From Mycolicibacterium fortuitum subsp. fortuitum (GTDB taxonomy: Bacteria > Actinomycetota > Actinomycetes > Mycobacteriales > Mycobacteriaceae), in contig NZ_AP025518.1 in NCBI RefSeq assembly GCF_022179545.1, positions 6,138,001 through 6,202,000 on the forward strand: a stretch of 64,000 nt of DNA. The letters are read 5' to 3'. Positions 49,602 through 58,789 of this stretch are shown one piece after another. Made by a program: the position numbers and the translations under genes. Numbering within the stretch: position 1 is the first letter of the stretch; every line of letters starts with the position of its first letter. The notes under the pieces are model-generated. The model ran no database searches. It was not told the origin of the DNA and saw nothing but the letters and a program-made list of their open reading frames with translations.

Positions 49602-50171
49602 ATGCCTGAGCGCCCGGAGACCTGGCAAGCCGCCTTCGACCTGATCCGCACCCGCGGCTACGAGCACCGCGAGGAACCGTTCCGGCTCGCCAGCGGGCAG
49701 CTGAGCCACGACTACATCGACGGCAAGTTCGCCATCGACACCGGCGAGCGGATGGCGATCGTCAGCCGCGCGGTCGCCGATCTGGCTGCCGCCAGCGGCA
49801 TCGAGTTCGACGCCGTCGGCGGCCTCACCATGGGCGCCGACCCGCTGGCCCATGGTGTGGCGATGGTGACCGGCAAGGCCTGGTTCTCGGTGCGCAAGGA
49901 ACAGAAGTCACGCGGCCGCGAGCAGTGGATCGAAGGCACCCGGCTCGAACCCGGTACCCGCGTGCTGCTGGTCGACGACGTGATCAGCACGGGTGGCTCC
50001 ACCGAGATCGCCTACGAACGCGTCACCTCCGTCGGAGCCGTCGTCACGGGCGTCATCCCGATGGTCGACCGCGGCGACATCGCCACGGGACGCTTCGCCA
50101 AGCGCGGCGTCCCGTTCGCCGCGCTGGTCACCTACCGCGATCTGGGCATCGAACCCGTCAAGGACGTCTGA
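49602..50171 (+). CDS. pyrE: orotate phosphoribosyltransferase
   Basis: 189 residues. PRPP-binding motif VLLVDDVISTGGST at residues ~122-135, the flexible catalytic loop KEQKSRGREQW and FAVDTGERMA-like FAIDTGERMAIVSRA in the N-terminal half. It joins orotate and PRPP to OMP in pyrimidine synthesis. The end overlaps the convergent ABC gene by 14 bases. Confidence 0.95.
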   Translation: MPERPETWQAAFDLIRTRGYEHREEPFRLASGQLSHDYIDGKFAIDTGERMAIVSRAVADLAAASGIEFDAVGGLTMGADPLAHGVAMVTGKAWFSVRKEQKSRGREQWIEGTRLEPGTRVLLVDDVISTGGSTEIAYERVTSVGAVVTGVIPMVDRGDIATGRFAKRGVPFAALVTYRDLGIEPVKDV

Positions 50172-51213
50172 GCTGGACCACCAGCACCGGGGCACGCTCC
50201 AGCGCGAGGCTGACCACGACACCGGGGCGGAACGCGCGGGCGCGTGAGCTGGGCAGCTGTGCGTGGATCAGCGAGCCGTCCGGCAGCGTCATGTAGACGT
50301 GCGAGGTGGGCCCCAGGAACGACACGGACTCCACCACCGCCGGTCCGTCCGGGTCGGCACGCACCCGGACCGCTTCGGGTCGCACCATCGCGATACCCGC
50401 CCCGGCAGTGATCGACCCCGGCAGCGTCGGCAACTCCGCACCCAACAACCGGGCACGGCCGCCCGACACCCGCGCCCGCACCTTGTTGTGCAAACCGACG
50501 AATTCGGCGACGAACGGCGTCGACGGCCGGGCATAGAGCACGGCGGGAGTGGCGAGCTGCTCGAGTTTGCCGTGGCTCATCACCCCGACCCGGTCCGCAA
50601 CCGCCAGAGCCTCCTCCTGGTCGTGCGTGACGAACAGGGTCGTGGTGCCCACTTCGAGCTGCACCCGCCGGATCTCGTCGCGCAGTTGGGACCGCACCTT
50701 GGCATCGAGCGCGGACAGCGGCTCGTCGAGTAGCAACACCCTCGGCTCGATGGCCAGGGCACGGGCCAGCGCCACCCGCTGCTGCTCACCGCCGGACAAC
50801 TCACTGGCGTACTTGCCCTTGTGCGCCGACAAGCCCACCAGGTCGAGCATGTCAGCGGCGCGAAATAGCCTGTCCTGCTTGGACTTTCCGCGCATCTTCA
50901 AACCGAATGCGACGTTGTCCAACACGGTCAGGTGCGGGAACAGGCTGTAGGCCTGGAACACCATGCCCATATCTCGCTTGTTCGCAGGCACCGAGCTGAT
51001 GTCGCGGCCGCCGACGAGCACTGCCCCGGAGCTGGCCTCCTCCAAGCCGGCCAGGATTCGCAATGCCGTGGTCTTGCCACACCCCGACGGCCCGAGCAGG
51101 GCCACCAACTCCCCCGGCTCGATGGACAGACTCAGACCGTCGAGTGCGTGGACGTTGCCGTAAGTGCGCGTGAGGTCGCGAAGTTCGACGCGCACACCGG
51201 CCCCGAGACTCAT
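50158..51213 (-). CDS. ABC importer ATP-binding protein
   Basis: 351 residues: Walker A GPSGCGKTTALR, Q-loop MVFQAYSLFPH, signature LSGGEQQRVALARAL, Walker B VLLLDEPLSALD, H-loop LFVTHDQEEA, then a C-terminal TOBE-type regulatory domain (residues ~245-350). This is the PotA/FbpC-like class. It is the last gene of a four-gene operon and powers import of a solute captured by the lipoprotein at 52862-54001. Confidence 0.95.
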   Translation of the reverse strand: MSLGAGVRVELRDLTRTYGNVHALDGLSLSIEPGELVALLGPSGCGKTTALRILAGLEEASSGAVLVGGRDISSVPANKRDMGMVFQAYSLFPHLTVLDNVAFGLKMRGKSKQDRLFRAADMLDLVGLSAHKGKYASELSGGEQQRVALARALAIEPRVLLLDEPLSALDAKVRSQLRDEIRRVQLEVGTTTLFVTHDQEEALAVADRVGVMSHGKLEQLATPAVLYARPSTPFVAEFVGLHNKVRARVSGGRARLLGAELPTLPGSITAGAGIAMVRPEAVRVRADPDGPAVVESVSFLGPTSHVYMTLPDGSLIHAQLPSSRARAFRPGVVVSLALERAPVLVVQLRRP

Positions 51214-51983
51214 GGCTGAACTCCCAACGTCCGGCGGCGGCCCCGCGTGAGCACCGCCAAGATCAACAACAGAGCGAATCCGAGCAACAGTGTGGCCAGC
51301 GAGGCCGCCACCGACGTCGGGCCGTCGCTCTTGCCGATCGCCACGATCTGAACCGGCAGCGTGTCGAAGCCGCTCAACGAGGCGACGGTGTATTCACCGA
51401 GCACCACGGCGATCGAGATGAAGGCCGCCGACAGGATTCCGGACCAGATGTTGGGCACGATCACCCGGGCGATCGTCGACAACCAACCGGCCCCCAGCGA
51501 CCGGGCGGCCTCCGACAGCGTCTGCAGGTCGATCGCCGACAGCGCGGAATCGATTGCCCGGTACGCGAACGGCAGCACCAGCACCACGTAGACGAACGTC
51601 AAGGTGAGCGCCGATTCGCCGAGCAGGTAAGTGACCCAGAGGTACACGTTGCGCAGCCCCACCACGATCACCAGTGCCGGGATGGTCAGCGGCAGCAGGC
51701 ACAGAAATTCCACCACCCGCGCGGCCCAGCGGGCCCGCACGCGCACCCAGATCATCGTCGGCACCAGCAAGACCAGCATGGCGATGACGGTGAACACCGC
51801 GAGCAGCAGCGAGACCACGATGGCGTGATACAGCTCCTCGTCGGTCACCAGGTTTCTCCAGGCCGCAGCGGTGCGGCCACCGGCGATCAGGTTGCGGGTG
51901 GAGAAATCGGCCATGGCATAGAGGGGGAACAGGAAGAACAGGCCGAACAACACCAGGAGCGTTATCCGGGTGGCGCGGTTCAT
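51210..51983 (-). CDS. ABC importer permease 2
   Basis: 257 residues from the ATG at 51983, which overlaps the preceding gene by ATGA. Six transmembrane helices and the coupling-helix motif LSEAARSLGAGWLSTIARVIVP (EAA loop) of PotC/FbpB-type permeases. It pairs with permease 1 to form the channel. Confidence 0.93.
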   Translation of the reverse strand: MNRATRITLLVLFGLFFLFPLYAMADFSTRNLIAGGRTAAAWRNLVTDEELYHAIVVSLLLAVFTVIAMLVLLVPTMIWVRVRARWAARVVEFLCLLPLTIPALVIVVGLRNVYLWVTYLLGESALTLTFVYVVLVLPFAYRAIDSALSAIDLQTLSEAARSLGAGWLSTIARVIVPNIWSGILSAAFISIAVVLGEYTVASLSGFDTLPVQIVAIGKSDGPTSVAASLATLLLGFALLLILAVLTRGRRRTLGVQP

Positions 51984-52852
51984 TTGAGCCACCTCGCCGT
52001 CCGGCGCACCAGCGCGTTGTAGGCGATCATCACCGCGGCGACGACGACGATCATCTCGCATGCCAGGGCATAGGCGAAGCCGGACTGCCCCAGCACCACC
52101 TCGCTGGTCAGGGCGGCGCGGATCAACAACGGCACGATCGGGCTGCCTTGGCTGACCAGCGCGGCCGCGGTGGCGTAGGCGGCAAAGGCGTTGGCGAACA
52201 ACAACAACGCCGACCCCCAGAATGCCGGGGTCAGCAACGGCACCGCGACCTCCCGCAGGTACTGCCACCGTGATGCGCCGAGACTGACTGCGGCCTCGCG
52301 CCACTGCTCGCGCAGTCCTTCGAGGGCGGGCAGGAAGACGATCACCATCAACGGGATCTGGAAGTAGCTGTACACTAGGATCAACCCGCCGAGTCCGTAC
52401 AGCCAGCCGGAGCCAGCCAGATCCCAGCCGAGGTTCTCCTTGACCCACAGGGTCAGCACACCGTTGAGCCCGATGGTGGCCAGGAAGGCGAAAGCCAGTG
52501 CCACGCCGCCGAACTGAGCCAACACGCTGCACAGGGCCAGCACTGCGCGCCGAACCATCGACGCGTGCGGGCTGCTGACGATCAGCCAGGCCAGCACCGC
52601 GCCCAGTACCGCCCCGATCAGTGCGGTACTGGCCGACAGCACAATGCTCTTGGCCAGAGCCGTCAACGCGGTACCGGTGAACAGCGCGGCAATCCGATCC
52701 AGCGAGAAGGATCCGTCGGCGAAGAACGCCATGACGATCACCGTCACCGTCGGGACGATCAGGAACACCGTCACCACCGCCACGAACGGCAGCAGTGGCA
52801 GCGCGTCACGGATGTCGGCTCGTAGATCCCGACGAGTAGTACTGCCCGGCAT
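51980..52852 (-). CDS. ABC importer permease 1
   Basis: 290 residues, six helices plus an N-terminal one; the EAA loop reads REAAVSLGASRWQYLREVAVP. It follows the binding-protein gene by 9 bases and overlaps permease 2. Confidence 0.93.
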   Translation of the reverse strand: MPGSTTRRDLRADIRDALPLLPFVAVVTVFLIVPTVTVIVMAFFADGSFSLDRIAALFTGTALTALAKSIVLSASTALIGAVLGAVLAWLIVSSPHASMVRRAVLALCSVLAQFGGVALAFAFLATIGLNGVLTLWVKENLGWDLAGSGWLYGLGGLILVYSYFQIPLMVIVFLPALEGLREQWREAAVSLGASRWQYLREVAVPLLTPAFWGSALLLFANAFAAYATAAALVSQGSPIVPLLIRAALTSEVVLGQSGFAYALACEMIVVVAAVMIAYNALVRRTARWLK

Positions 52853-52861
52853 AAACGAACC

Positions 52862-54001
52862 TCAGCCGATCGCCTTGGCCCAGTTGTCGGCCAGATACCG
52901 GTTGGCCACGTCGGTTTGGGCCTGGGTCGCGACGGTCACCGGGCCGTCGATGGGAGGCAACTGGCCGAACGCCGCCCGGTCGGCGGTGCCGGCCAGGATC
53001 ATCTTGTCGGCGCGCACCGGACGGACCCCGCCCTTGGCGTACAAATTCTGGCCTTCGTCGCTGAACAGGAATTCCTGCCACAGCCGCGCCGCCGCCGGAT
53101 GCGGGGCATCCTTGTTTATCGCCTGGTAGTAGTAGCCGGCCACCAGCGCCTCATGGGGGACCATCACCTGCCATCCGGGTACCTTCTGGCTCTCGGTGCC
53201 GTTGAGATAGTTCCAGTCGATCACCACCGGGGTCTGTCCCGATTCAATGGTGGCCGGGGTGGGATCCAGCGGCAGGAAGTTGCCTACGTCATTGAGCTTT
53301 TCGAAGAACTGGACTCCGGGGGCGATGTCGTCGGCCGAGCCGCCTTGTGCCACCGCCGCCATCAGCACCCCGGCGAAGGCGGCGCCGGCCTGCGTCGGGT
53401 CCCCGTTGAGCGCGACCTTGCCGTGATACTCGGGCTTGAGTAGGTCTTCGACGGAGGTGATCGGCGGCACCTTCGTCGAATCGAAGCCGATGGACATGAA
53501 GCCGCCGTAGTCGTTGACCCAGGTACCGTCCGGGTCCTTGAGGTTCTCCTGGATGTCGTCGAACGTGGCGACCTTGTAGGGAGCGAACATCGAGGTGTTG
53601 GCCAGGGCGACGGACTGTCCCAGGTCGAACACGTCGGGTGCGGTGCTCTTGCCCTTCTGCTGATTGGCCGCGTTGATCTCTTCCTGACTTGATCCGTCGG
53701 GCTGCGCCGAGTTCACCTCGATGCCGTACTTCTCCTCGAACGCCTTGATGATCGCGCCGTAGTTGGCCCAATCCGGCGGCAACGCAATGACATTGAGTTC
53801 GCCTTCGGCCTTGGCCGCCTCGATCAGCTTGTCCATCCCACCGAAATCGGCCGCAGATCTGGCCTCGGCGACCTTGACGCCGGTATCGGTCTTGCCGCCG
53901 GCGGCATCCCTCTCCGGTGGCGCGCACGCCGCCAGACCCACCGCGACGAGTGTCGATGCGGCCAGAGCCGCAGATGCTGTCACGATCCGGGACGTGATCA
54001 T
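52862..54001 (-). CDS. ABC importer solute-binding lipoprotein
   Basis: 379 residues from the ATG at 54001. Lipobox VGLAAC; after a short linker, a two-lobed periplasmic-binding fold with LNVIALPPDWANYGAIIKAF, APDVFDLGQS, VALNGDPTQAG and WNYLNGTES. This layout belongs to the spermidine/putrescine-iron-2-aminoethylphosphonate cluster of binding proteins; the ligand cannot be told from sequence alone. First gene of the importer operon, divergent from the small secreted protein at 54.1 kb. Confidence 0.9.
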   Translation of the reverse strand: MITSRIVTASAALAASTLVAVGLAACAPPERDAAGGKTDTGVKVAEARSAADFGGMDKLIEAAKAEGELNVIALPPDWANYGAIIKAFEEKYGIEVNSAQPDGSSQEEINAANQQKGKSTAPDVFDLGQSVALANTSMFAPYKVATFDDIQENLKDPDGTWVNDYGGFMSIGFDSTKVPPITSVEDLLKPEYHGKVALNGDPTQAGAAFAGVLMAAVAQGGSADDIAPGVQFFEKLNDVGNFLPLDPTPATIESGQTPVVIDWNYLNGTESQKVPGWQVMVPHEALVAGYYYQAINKDAPHPAAARLWQEFLFSDEGQNLYAKGGVRPVRADKMILAGTADRAAFGQLPPIDGPVTVATQAQTDVANRYLADNWAKAIG

Positions 54002-54148
54002 TACCAAACCCTTCGTCGGCCACCAAGCGCGCGCACCGGCACCCTATCGCGAGCCCGCTGAACGTGAGAGGCATCGCCGCGACCTGGGGTTTTCGGCATC
54101 GCGCCCGACGGTGGACGACGGCGATCCCGGCTGACTAGGGTGACGCCC

Positions 54149-54562
54149 ATGACGCCCATCGGCAGCTGCCTCGCCCGACGACGGCGTCCGCTCGCCACGG
54201 CCGGCACCTTCCTGGTCATCGGCGCCGCAGGTCAGTTCGCGATCGCACCTGCCTCGGCGGCCTTCGACGCGCAGGGATTCGAGAGGTGTACCGCGACGAC
54301 GGCACCCGGACCCGACCAGAGCTTCGACTCCGTCGCCACGACCTGCTGCGTCGACAACGCCGGAGTCCCTGCCAACACCACCTACGGAGTGGGCTGTGTC
54401 GCGCCCGTCGAGAATCCGCCGGAGGACTACCGGCCCACGATCGTCATGCCGAGTCGGCCCGCGCCACCGGGCGAGAGCGATGACCCGAACTTCGACGAAC
54501 TCATGAAGCTGCCACCACTGCCGGACGAGGGTGTGCTGCCCGGCGATGTCCCGCCGCCCTGA
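54149..54562 (+). CDS. small secreted Pro-rich protein
   Basis: 137 residues from the ATG at 54149; a GTG at 54140 is also in frame. A basic N-terminus and hydrophobic stretch end at APASAAFDA, a probable signal cleavage near residue 37. The mature part has four cysteines (ERCTATT, TCCVDN, VGCVAP) that could make two disulfides, then an acidic and Pro-rich tail. Conserved in mycobacteria as an exported protein; no function known. Confidence 0.7.
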   Translation: MTPIGSCLARRRRPLATAGTFLVIGAAGQFAIAPASAAFDAQGFERCTATTAPGPDQSFDSVATTCCVDNAGVPANTTYGVGCVAPVENPPEDYRPTIVMPSRPAPPGESDDPNFDELMKLPPLPDEGVLPGDVPPP

Positions 54563-54596
54563 GACGTTGACGGTGTCATCCACATAGTCTGGGACG

Positions 54597-55016
54597 ATGG
54601 CCGATCTCGATGCCGCCACGCGATTCGCCGCTGCACCCACTGCTGTCCTGGCGACACTGCGACCGGACGGCGCACCGCACCTGGTCCCGGTGGTCTTTGC
54701 CGTGCATCGTTCCGCCGAGGGCGACACCATCTACTCCGCTGTGGATGCCAAGCCCAAGACCACCCAGCGGCTACGCCGGCTGGCCAACATCGAGGGCGAT
54801 TCCCGGGTCAGCCTGCTGGTCGACCACTACACCGACGAATGGTCGCAGCTGTGGTGGGTCCGCGCCGACGGACGGGCCACGATCCATCGGGGCGGCGACC
54901 AGATGGCCACCGGTTACGCGCTGTTGCGCGCGAAATATCCGCAGTACGAACGCATTGCACTGAACGGACCTGTGATCACCGTCGAGGTCACGCACTGGTC
55001 GTCCTGGCAGGTGTGA
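54597..55016 (+). CDS. PPOX-class F420-binding protein, Rv0121c-like
   Basis: 139 residues. Split-barrel motifs: [46 protein letters not shown] and [14 protein letters not shown]. The C-terminal [20 protein letters not shown] is the segment also found, decayed, downstream of fusA2 at 61951. In M. tuberculosis the homologous gene (Rv0121c) is adjacent to fusA2; here ESX cassette 1 separates them. It probably binds F420 or FMN and reduces a small substrate. Confidence 0.85.
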   Translation: MADLDAATRFAAAPTAVLATLRPDGAPHLVPVVFAVHRSAEGDTIYSAVDAKPKTTQRLRRLANIEGDSRVSLLVDHYTDEWSQLWWVRADGRATIHRGGDQMATGYALLRAKYPQYERIALNGPVITVEVTHWSSWQV

Positions 55017-55069
55017 CAACGCTCAGAACAGCCGAATTGGCGATCGGCGGGTGCACCGACCTGCCTTAA

Positions 55070-55083
55070 CATCATTGATGATG
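55070..55083. promoter_or_regulatory. palindrome upstream of ESX cassette 1
   Basis: CATCAT-TG-ATGATG is a perfect inverted repeat 30 bases before the first cassette gene, which has GGAGG before its ATG. It may be an operator. Cassette 2 has no such element. Confidence 0.4.
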
Positions 55084-55113
55084 CAACGAGGCAACAGCTG
55101 AACGGAGGCTGTC

Positions 55114-55398
55114 ATGGAGGTCGACCCCGAAGTCCTGCGGGCCTTTGCCGGTCAGGTGGACATCGCGTCGGGGCTGATCCGCGAGGCCGATGTCGGCAAC
55201 AAGGTCGCCACCGCAGCAGACGGCTTGCACGGTTCGACCACCCAGTGGGCAGCACAACTTGTGGGCTCACACGTCAAACAGGTTGCCGAGAAGATCGCCG
55301 CCAGTGTCAGCAACATGGGAACCGCGGTGCGCGGCGCGGCCGGCACCTACGAGGTGAGCGACGCTGATCTGGCGGGCAGCTTCAAAGGAATCTTCTGA
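55114..55398 (+). CDS. EspC-like ESX substrate, cassette 1
   Basis: 94 residues, the WXG100-like size. A helical hairpin with QVDIASGLIREADVG and STTQWAAQLVGSHVKQVAEK; the C-terminus has YEVSD, a YxxxD/E secretion signal of type VII substrates. It matches the EspC family layout rather than ESAT-6/CFP-10 because there is no WxG at the turn. Its copy at 62142 is identical at 74 of 94 positions. It is probably secreted together with the EspA-like protein from the next gene (3-base gap), as EspC is with EspA. Confidence 0.8.
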   Translation: MEVDPEVLRAFAGQVDIASGLIREADVGNKVATAADGLHGSTTQWAAQLVGSHVKQVAEKIAASVSNMGTAVRGAAGTYEVSDADLAGSFKGIF

Positions 55399-55401
55399 CC
55401 G

Positions 55402-56688
55402 ATGTTGCCCTCACGTCCTCGTCTCGAAGGCTGGAATCCAGATTCGCTGACGCCCGCAGGACAAGCCATCAAGAGTTCCGGCACCGCCGTCGGGGAAGCC
55501 GTCTCGCGGATCAACAGCAACCTGAAGACCATGCCGGAGACCAAGGGCTGGTCAGGCGATGCCCACAACGCTGCCACGGCAATGTTCGACCGGGCAAAAG
55601 TACAGACCGATGACTTCTCGAAATACACCACGGCCGTAGGCGACGCGCTGAGCGGCGCCGCCGGCCCGATCGGTAGTGCCCGCACCGCACTACTGAACAA
55701 AGCCGACGAGATCGACTCAAGCGGCCAGTTGCACGTCAGCGGCCAATGGGTGGTGCTGATCCACGGAGGCCAGATGACGGTCGAACAGGCCGCCGCATTG
55801 GAAAAGCGGGCTCAGACCGAGCAGGCGAACGTCAACTTGTTGCTGGCCAAGGTCGGTGCGGCCGACGAAGATGCGGCCGGGAAAGTGACGAGCGCGGCGC
55901 AACAGCATGGATTCGAGATCCCCAACCCGGGCGGCCTTGGCAGCCTGGTTCCCGGGATCCAGAAGCCAGGCGACGAAGTACCGGACCCGATGTCACCGAT
56001 CGGACTGCTACAACAGGCAATGCTCCGCGACACCGACATGTCGCAAACGGTCCGGGAGACGAAGGTGGAGACGCAGTACAACCCCAGCACCGGGGAGGCC
56101 GTCGCCACGACCACAACCAGATACATGATGGACGGCAGCAAGCACGTCGAGACCGTCGATGCCAAGCCAAATTTCTCAGATCGAGGGCCGCTCACCACGA
56201 ACGTGCACATCGACAAGAACGGAAACGAGGTTTCCAGGACTACGACTGTCACCTTCAAGGATTGGGCCCAGTACGGTCAGGCCGGAAAGACCATCAGCAC
56301 CACCCAATACGCAAATGGCACCATTGCCGAGGTGACGAAGTGGCCGGACGGCAAGGAAACCGCTTACGTCCGAACGCCGGACGGTCGTCAGGCAGATGTT
56401 CCCGTCAACCTCATCGACCATCCGATTTTGAGCCCGCTGGGCGCTACAGGAAAGTACTTCGGGCCAGGGGTGAGTATTGCCACCTCTTTGTGGGACATCG
56501 CCGTGGCAGAGACGAGCTTCCAGAAATGCGTCGCCACAGCTGAAGGTGTCACCTCGGTTACCGCCGGAACGCTCGCGGGAATCGCGGCGTCGGAGACAGG
56601 CCCGCTGGCCATACCCATCGGCCTGACAGCGGCACTCGGCGGCGAAGCCCTCGGCAACTGGATCGGCAACACCTTCTGCCCCCGATGA
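55402..56688 (+). CDS. EspA-like WxG-domain protein with hydrophobic C-terminus, cassette 1
   Basis: 428 residues. The N-terminal ~100 residues are a helical ESX-like domain with the WxG turn in KGWSGDAHNAA (W50). A second helical part follows (to residue ~170), then a beta-rich middle with imperfect repeats (DGSKHVETVDAKPNF; DKNGNEVSRTTTVTF; PDGKETAYVRTPDGR). The C-terminal 60 residues are glycine-rich and hydrophobic (GTLAGIAASETGPLAIPIG) and end in GNTFCPR, with a cysteine partner in FQKCVA. It may be a secreted membrane-active effector. The end overlaps the membrane protein start (ATGA). Confidence 0.72.
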   Translation: MLPSRPRLEGWNPDSLTPAGQAIKSSGTAVGEAVSRINSNLKTMPETKGWSGDAHNAATAMFDRAKVQTDDFSKYTTAVGDALSGAAGPIGSARTALLNKADEIDSSGQLHVSGQWVVLIHGGQMTVEQAAALEKRAQTEQANVNLLLAKVGAADEDAAGKVTSAAQQHGFEIPNPGGLGSLVPGIQKPGDEVPDPMSPIGLLQQAMLRDTDMSQTVRETKVETQYNPSTGEAVATTTTRYMMDGSKHVETVDAKPNFSDRGPLTTNVHIDKNGNEVSRTTTVTFKDWAQYGQAGKTISTTQYANGTIAEVTKWPDGKETAYVRTPDGRQADVPVNLIDHPILSPLGATGKYFGPGVSIATSLWDIAVAETSFQKCVATAEGVTSVTAGTLAGIAASETGPLAIPIGLTAALGGEALGNWIGNTFCPR

Positions 56689-57437
56689 AATTTTCTGACT
56701 ACCTACGCGCAGCGTTCATATTCACCATATTGATAGGCGGAGGAGTTTTCACCGCCGCCTGGGCTGCAATCTGGTTCGATCGCAGCAGTTATTTGACATC
56801 AGCTCTTTGCGCCGGCGCGTCCTTGTTGCTTTTCAGCTTACTGTTTCACTTGGCCTACCCGTTATCCAGGGCAGCCCGCCCAAGGGTGGAGTACGGATCC
56901 GAAGGCACTAAAATACGTCCGCAGAGATACGCGGATCTGATCTTTGTCATCGGCATCCTGACCGGGGTCTTGGTAGCCGCTACCTTTCTCTTATTCGCAC
57001 AGCTGGATATGGTCGATTTCATTCCATCCGGCACCAACCGGCTGATAATGCCTGCCGGTTGCATTTTCTACGTCATCTACGGCGTCCCGGTCCTCTATCG
57101 GAGTTACAAATACCAGGACGGAAAGCACCTGCGCTTGGATCCCAATGGCTTCGAGGTGTGGGATAGCCAATGGAATTCATTCGCGCGTGGAACGTGGGAC
57201 GATGTTGAACAGATTTTGGATCACCCCCTCAAAGGCAAGGTGACATTCACCGAAGTGATCGTTTTCGTCCTCCCCAACGGTCGCAGCGCAAAGCTGGGTT
57301 CCGGCACCATCACCGCCAACAGCCGTGCGCTGCTTGAGTGGGTGCGGTTCTACTGGCAGCATCCCGAGTGTCGCGACGAACTGACCGATCGTCGTGCCCT
57401 ACAGCGGCTTGATGATGAGAAGTTCACGATCCAGTGA
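56685..57437 (+). CDS. four-TM membrane protein with PH-like tail, cassette 1
   Basis: 250 residues. Two helix pairs (residues ~8-65 and ~85-145) are joined by RPRVEYGSEGTKIRPQRYAD, followed by a cytosolic domain with HLRLDPNGFEVWDSQWNSF and FVLPNGRSAKLGSG, which looks like a bacterial PH-like domain. GC content is visibly lower than in the flanking genes. A paralogue starts at 63758. By position between the putative effector and the propeller lipoprotein, it could be an immunity protein or a transport subunit; neither is proven. Confidence 0.65.
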   Translation: MKFSDYLRAAFIFTILIGGGVFTAAWAAIWFDRSSYLTSALCAGASLLLFSLLFHLAYPLSRAARPRVEYGSEGTKIRPQRYADLIFVIGILTGVLVAATFLLFAQLDMVDFIPSGTNRLIMPAGCIFYVIYGVPVLYRSYKYQDGKHLRLDPNGFEVWDSQWNSFARGTWDDVEQILDHPLKGKVTFTEVIVFVLPNGRSAKLGSGTITANSRALLEWVRFYWQHPECRDELTDRRALQRLDDEKFTIQ

Positions 57438-58789
57438 CTCCGAGTACCCGGTCTCGACTGACAACAGCGACGCTCGCCGTGCTCATGCTGCTGACGGCCG
57501 GATGCGTCATTGACGGACAACCGGTGCGCAACGAATTGCCCACCGCTGCGGACCTGGGTTTACCTGAACAGTCCCGACTGGCGATGCCGATGCAACGCCA
57601 ACCTGTGCGTGGCTGGAGGATCGGCGCAGCCACACTCGGATTGGATCCCAAGGCCGCTATCCGTTACTCACCGATCCGCAACGTCGGGGACCGGGCGATC
57701 TTTCTGGCGATGGCTGTTCGGGACTGGTGGGTGATCGGCATCGACGTGGCCAACGGACACAGACTGTTCGAGTCCGTCCCGTTGGGCCAACACGAAAGCG
57801 CCGAAGACATGCTGGCCTCGGCCTGCTTCGCCAACGGTCCGAAGATGGTCGTGTGCCTTCGAGGTAGCGCCGAACCGGCTGCCCCGACACACGCCTGGGT
57901 CATCGACACCGACACCGGCGGGTTGCTCTACGACGGGCCCACCGACCTGAATTGGTCCACGCCCAAGCAAGATCCGGCTGTCCAGCAGCTCGGTGACTAC
58001 CTGGTGGCGACTGTCGATGGTCAGGGCGTCTACGGTGTCGGTCCGCACGCCGAACTGACCTGGCACGTGCCCGGCACCGGGTTCGTGGAATTCCCTACAG
58101 ACGACGCCAGCGATGTCCCCGCGCCGGTCCTGGCTGTGGCGTCCCGCCTCCGTGAGCCCGACGTGGTGTTCTCCCTCGCCGACGGCAAGGTGCTCACACC
58201 GAAGGTGTCCGCCGGCGAAGAAGTTCGCCGAGCGGTCGTATACCCGGACGGCTTTGCCTACCAGCGCGAGCGCAATTACAAGGACACCGGCATCACATTC
58301 TTCGACAACGCGGGCAGCGAAAAGGGCCAATTCGACGGTGCCGCAGAGCTACTCTCCGGCTCTGAAATCGTTCCGGTGGCACGAACCGCTGACGCTGACA
58401 GGGTCCTCACTATGGCCGGCAAGCCCATGTTGGAGCTGTCCAAACCCGGACTGATGCCCTATACCCGCCTAGCCGGCACGACACTGCTGGTGTCCACAGA
58501 TGAGGACCGCCGCATGTGGCGGCAGTTCGATCTGCGAACCGGCGAAGAAGCCAAGACCTGTGACAACGAGGCTCTGTGGTACTCCTACATCGGCTCTAGC
58601 GGCGATGTCGTGGTCATGGGCGGTGGCCGTACCCTGGCTCTGGCTCAGGCCATGGATCTGGCGACGTGCGAAATCCTGTGGACGCTGCCCGGATCGACCG
58701 ATAACGAAGCCAAGGACCTTTGGCGGGTGAACACGACACTCGTCCTACGTGTCAACAACGAGCTGTCGTCACTCGTCCCACCCGACTGA
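57434..58789 (+). CDS. beta-propeller-like lipoprotein, ESX-associated paralogue B
   Basis: 451 residues, GTG start overlapping the previous stop (GTGA). Lipobox LLTAGC (Cys near 20) gives a lipid anchor in place of paralogue A's transmembrane helix. Repeated blade-like segments such as WWVIGIDVANGHRLF, HAWVIDTDTGGLLYDGPTD and GVYGVGPHAELTWHVPG match paralogue A at 457-1800. There is no enzyme motif. It probably faces the cell wall space and binds a secreted partner from the cassette. The end overlaps the EspG-like gene by 21 bases. Confidence 0.72.
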   Translation: MTPSTRSRLTTATLAVLMLLTAGCVIDGQPVRNELPTAADLGLPEQSRLAMPMQRQPVRGWRIGAATLGLDPKAAIRYSPIRNVGDRAIFLAMAVRDWWVIGIDVANGHRLFESVPLGQHESAEDMLASACFANGPKMVVCLRGSAEPAAPTHAWVIDTDTGGLLYDGPTDLNWSTPKQDPAVQQLGDYLVATVDGQGVYGVGPHAELTWHVPGTGFVEFPTDDASDVPAPVLAVASRLREPDVVFSLADGKVLTPKVSAGEEVRRAVVYPDGFAYQRERNYKDTGITFFDNAGSEKGQFDGAAELLSGSEIVPVARTADADRVLTMAGKPMLELSKPGLMPYTRLAGTTLLVSTDEDRRMWRQFDLRTGEEAKTCDNEALWYSYIGSSGDVVVMGGGRTLALAQAMDLATCEILWTLPGSTDNEAKDLWRVNTTLVLRVNNELSSLVPPD

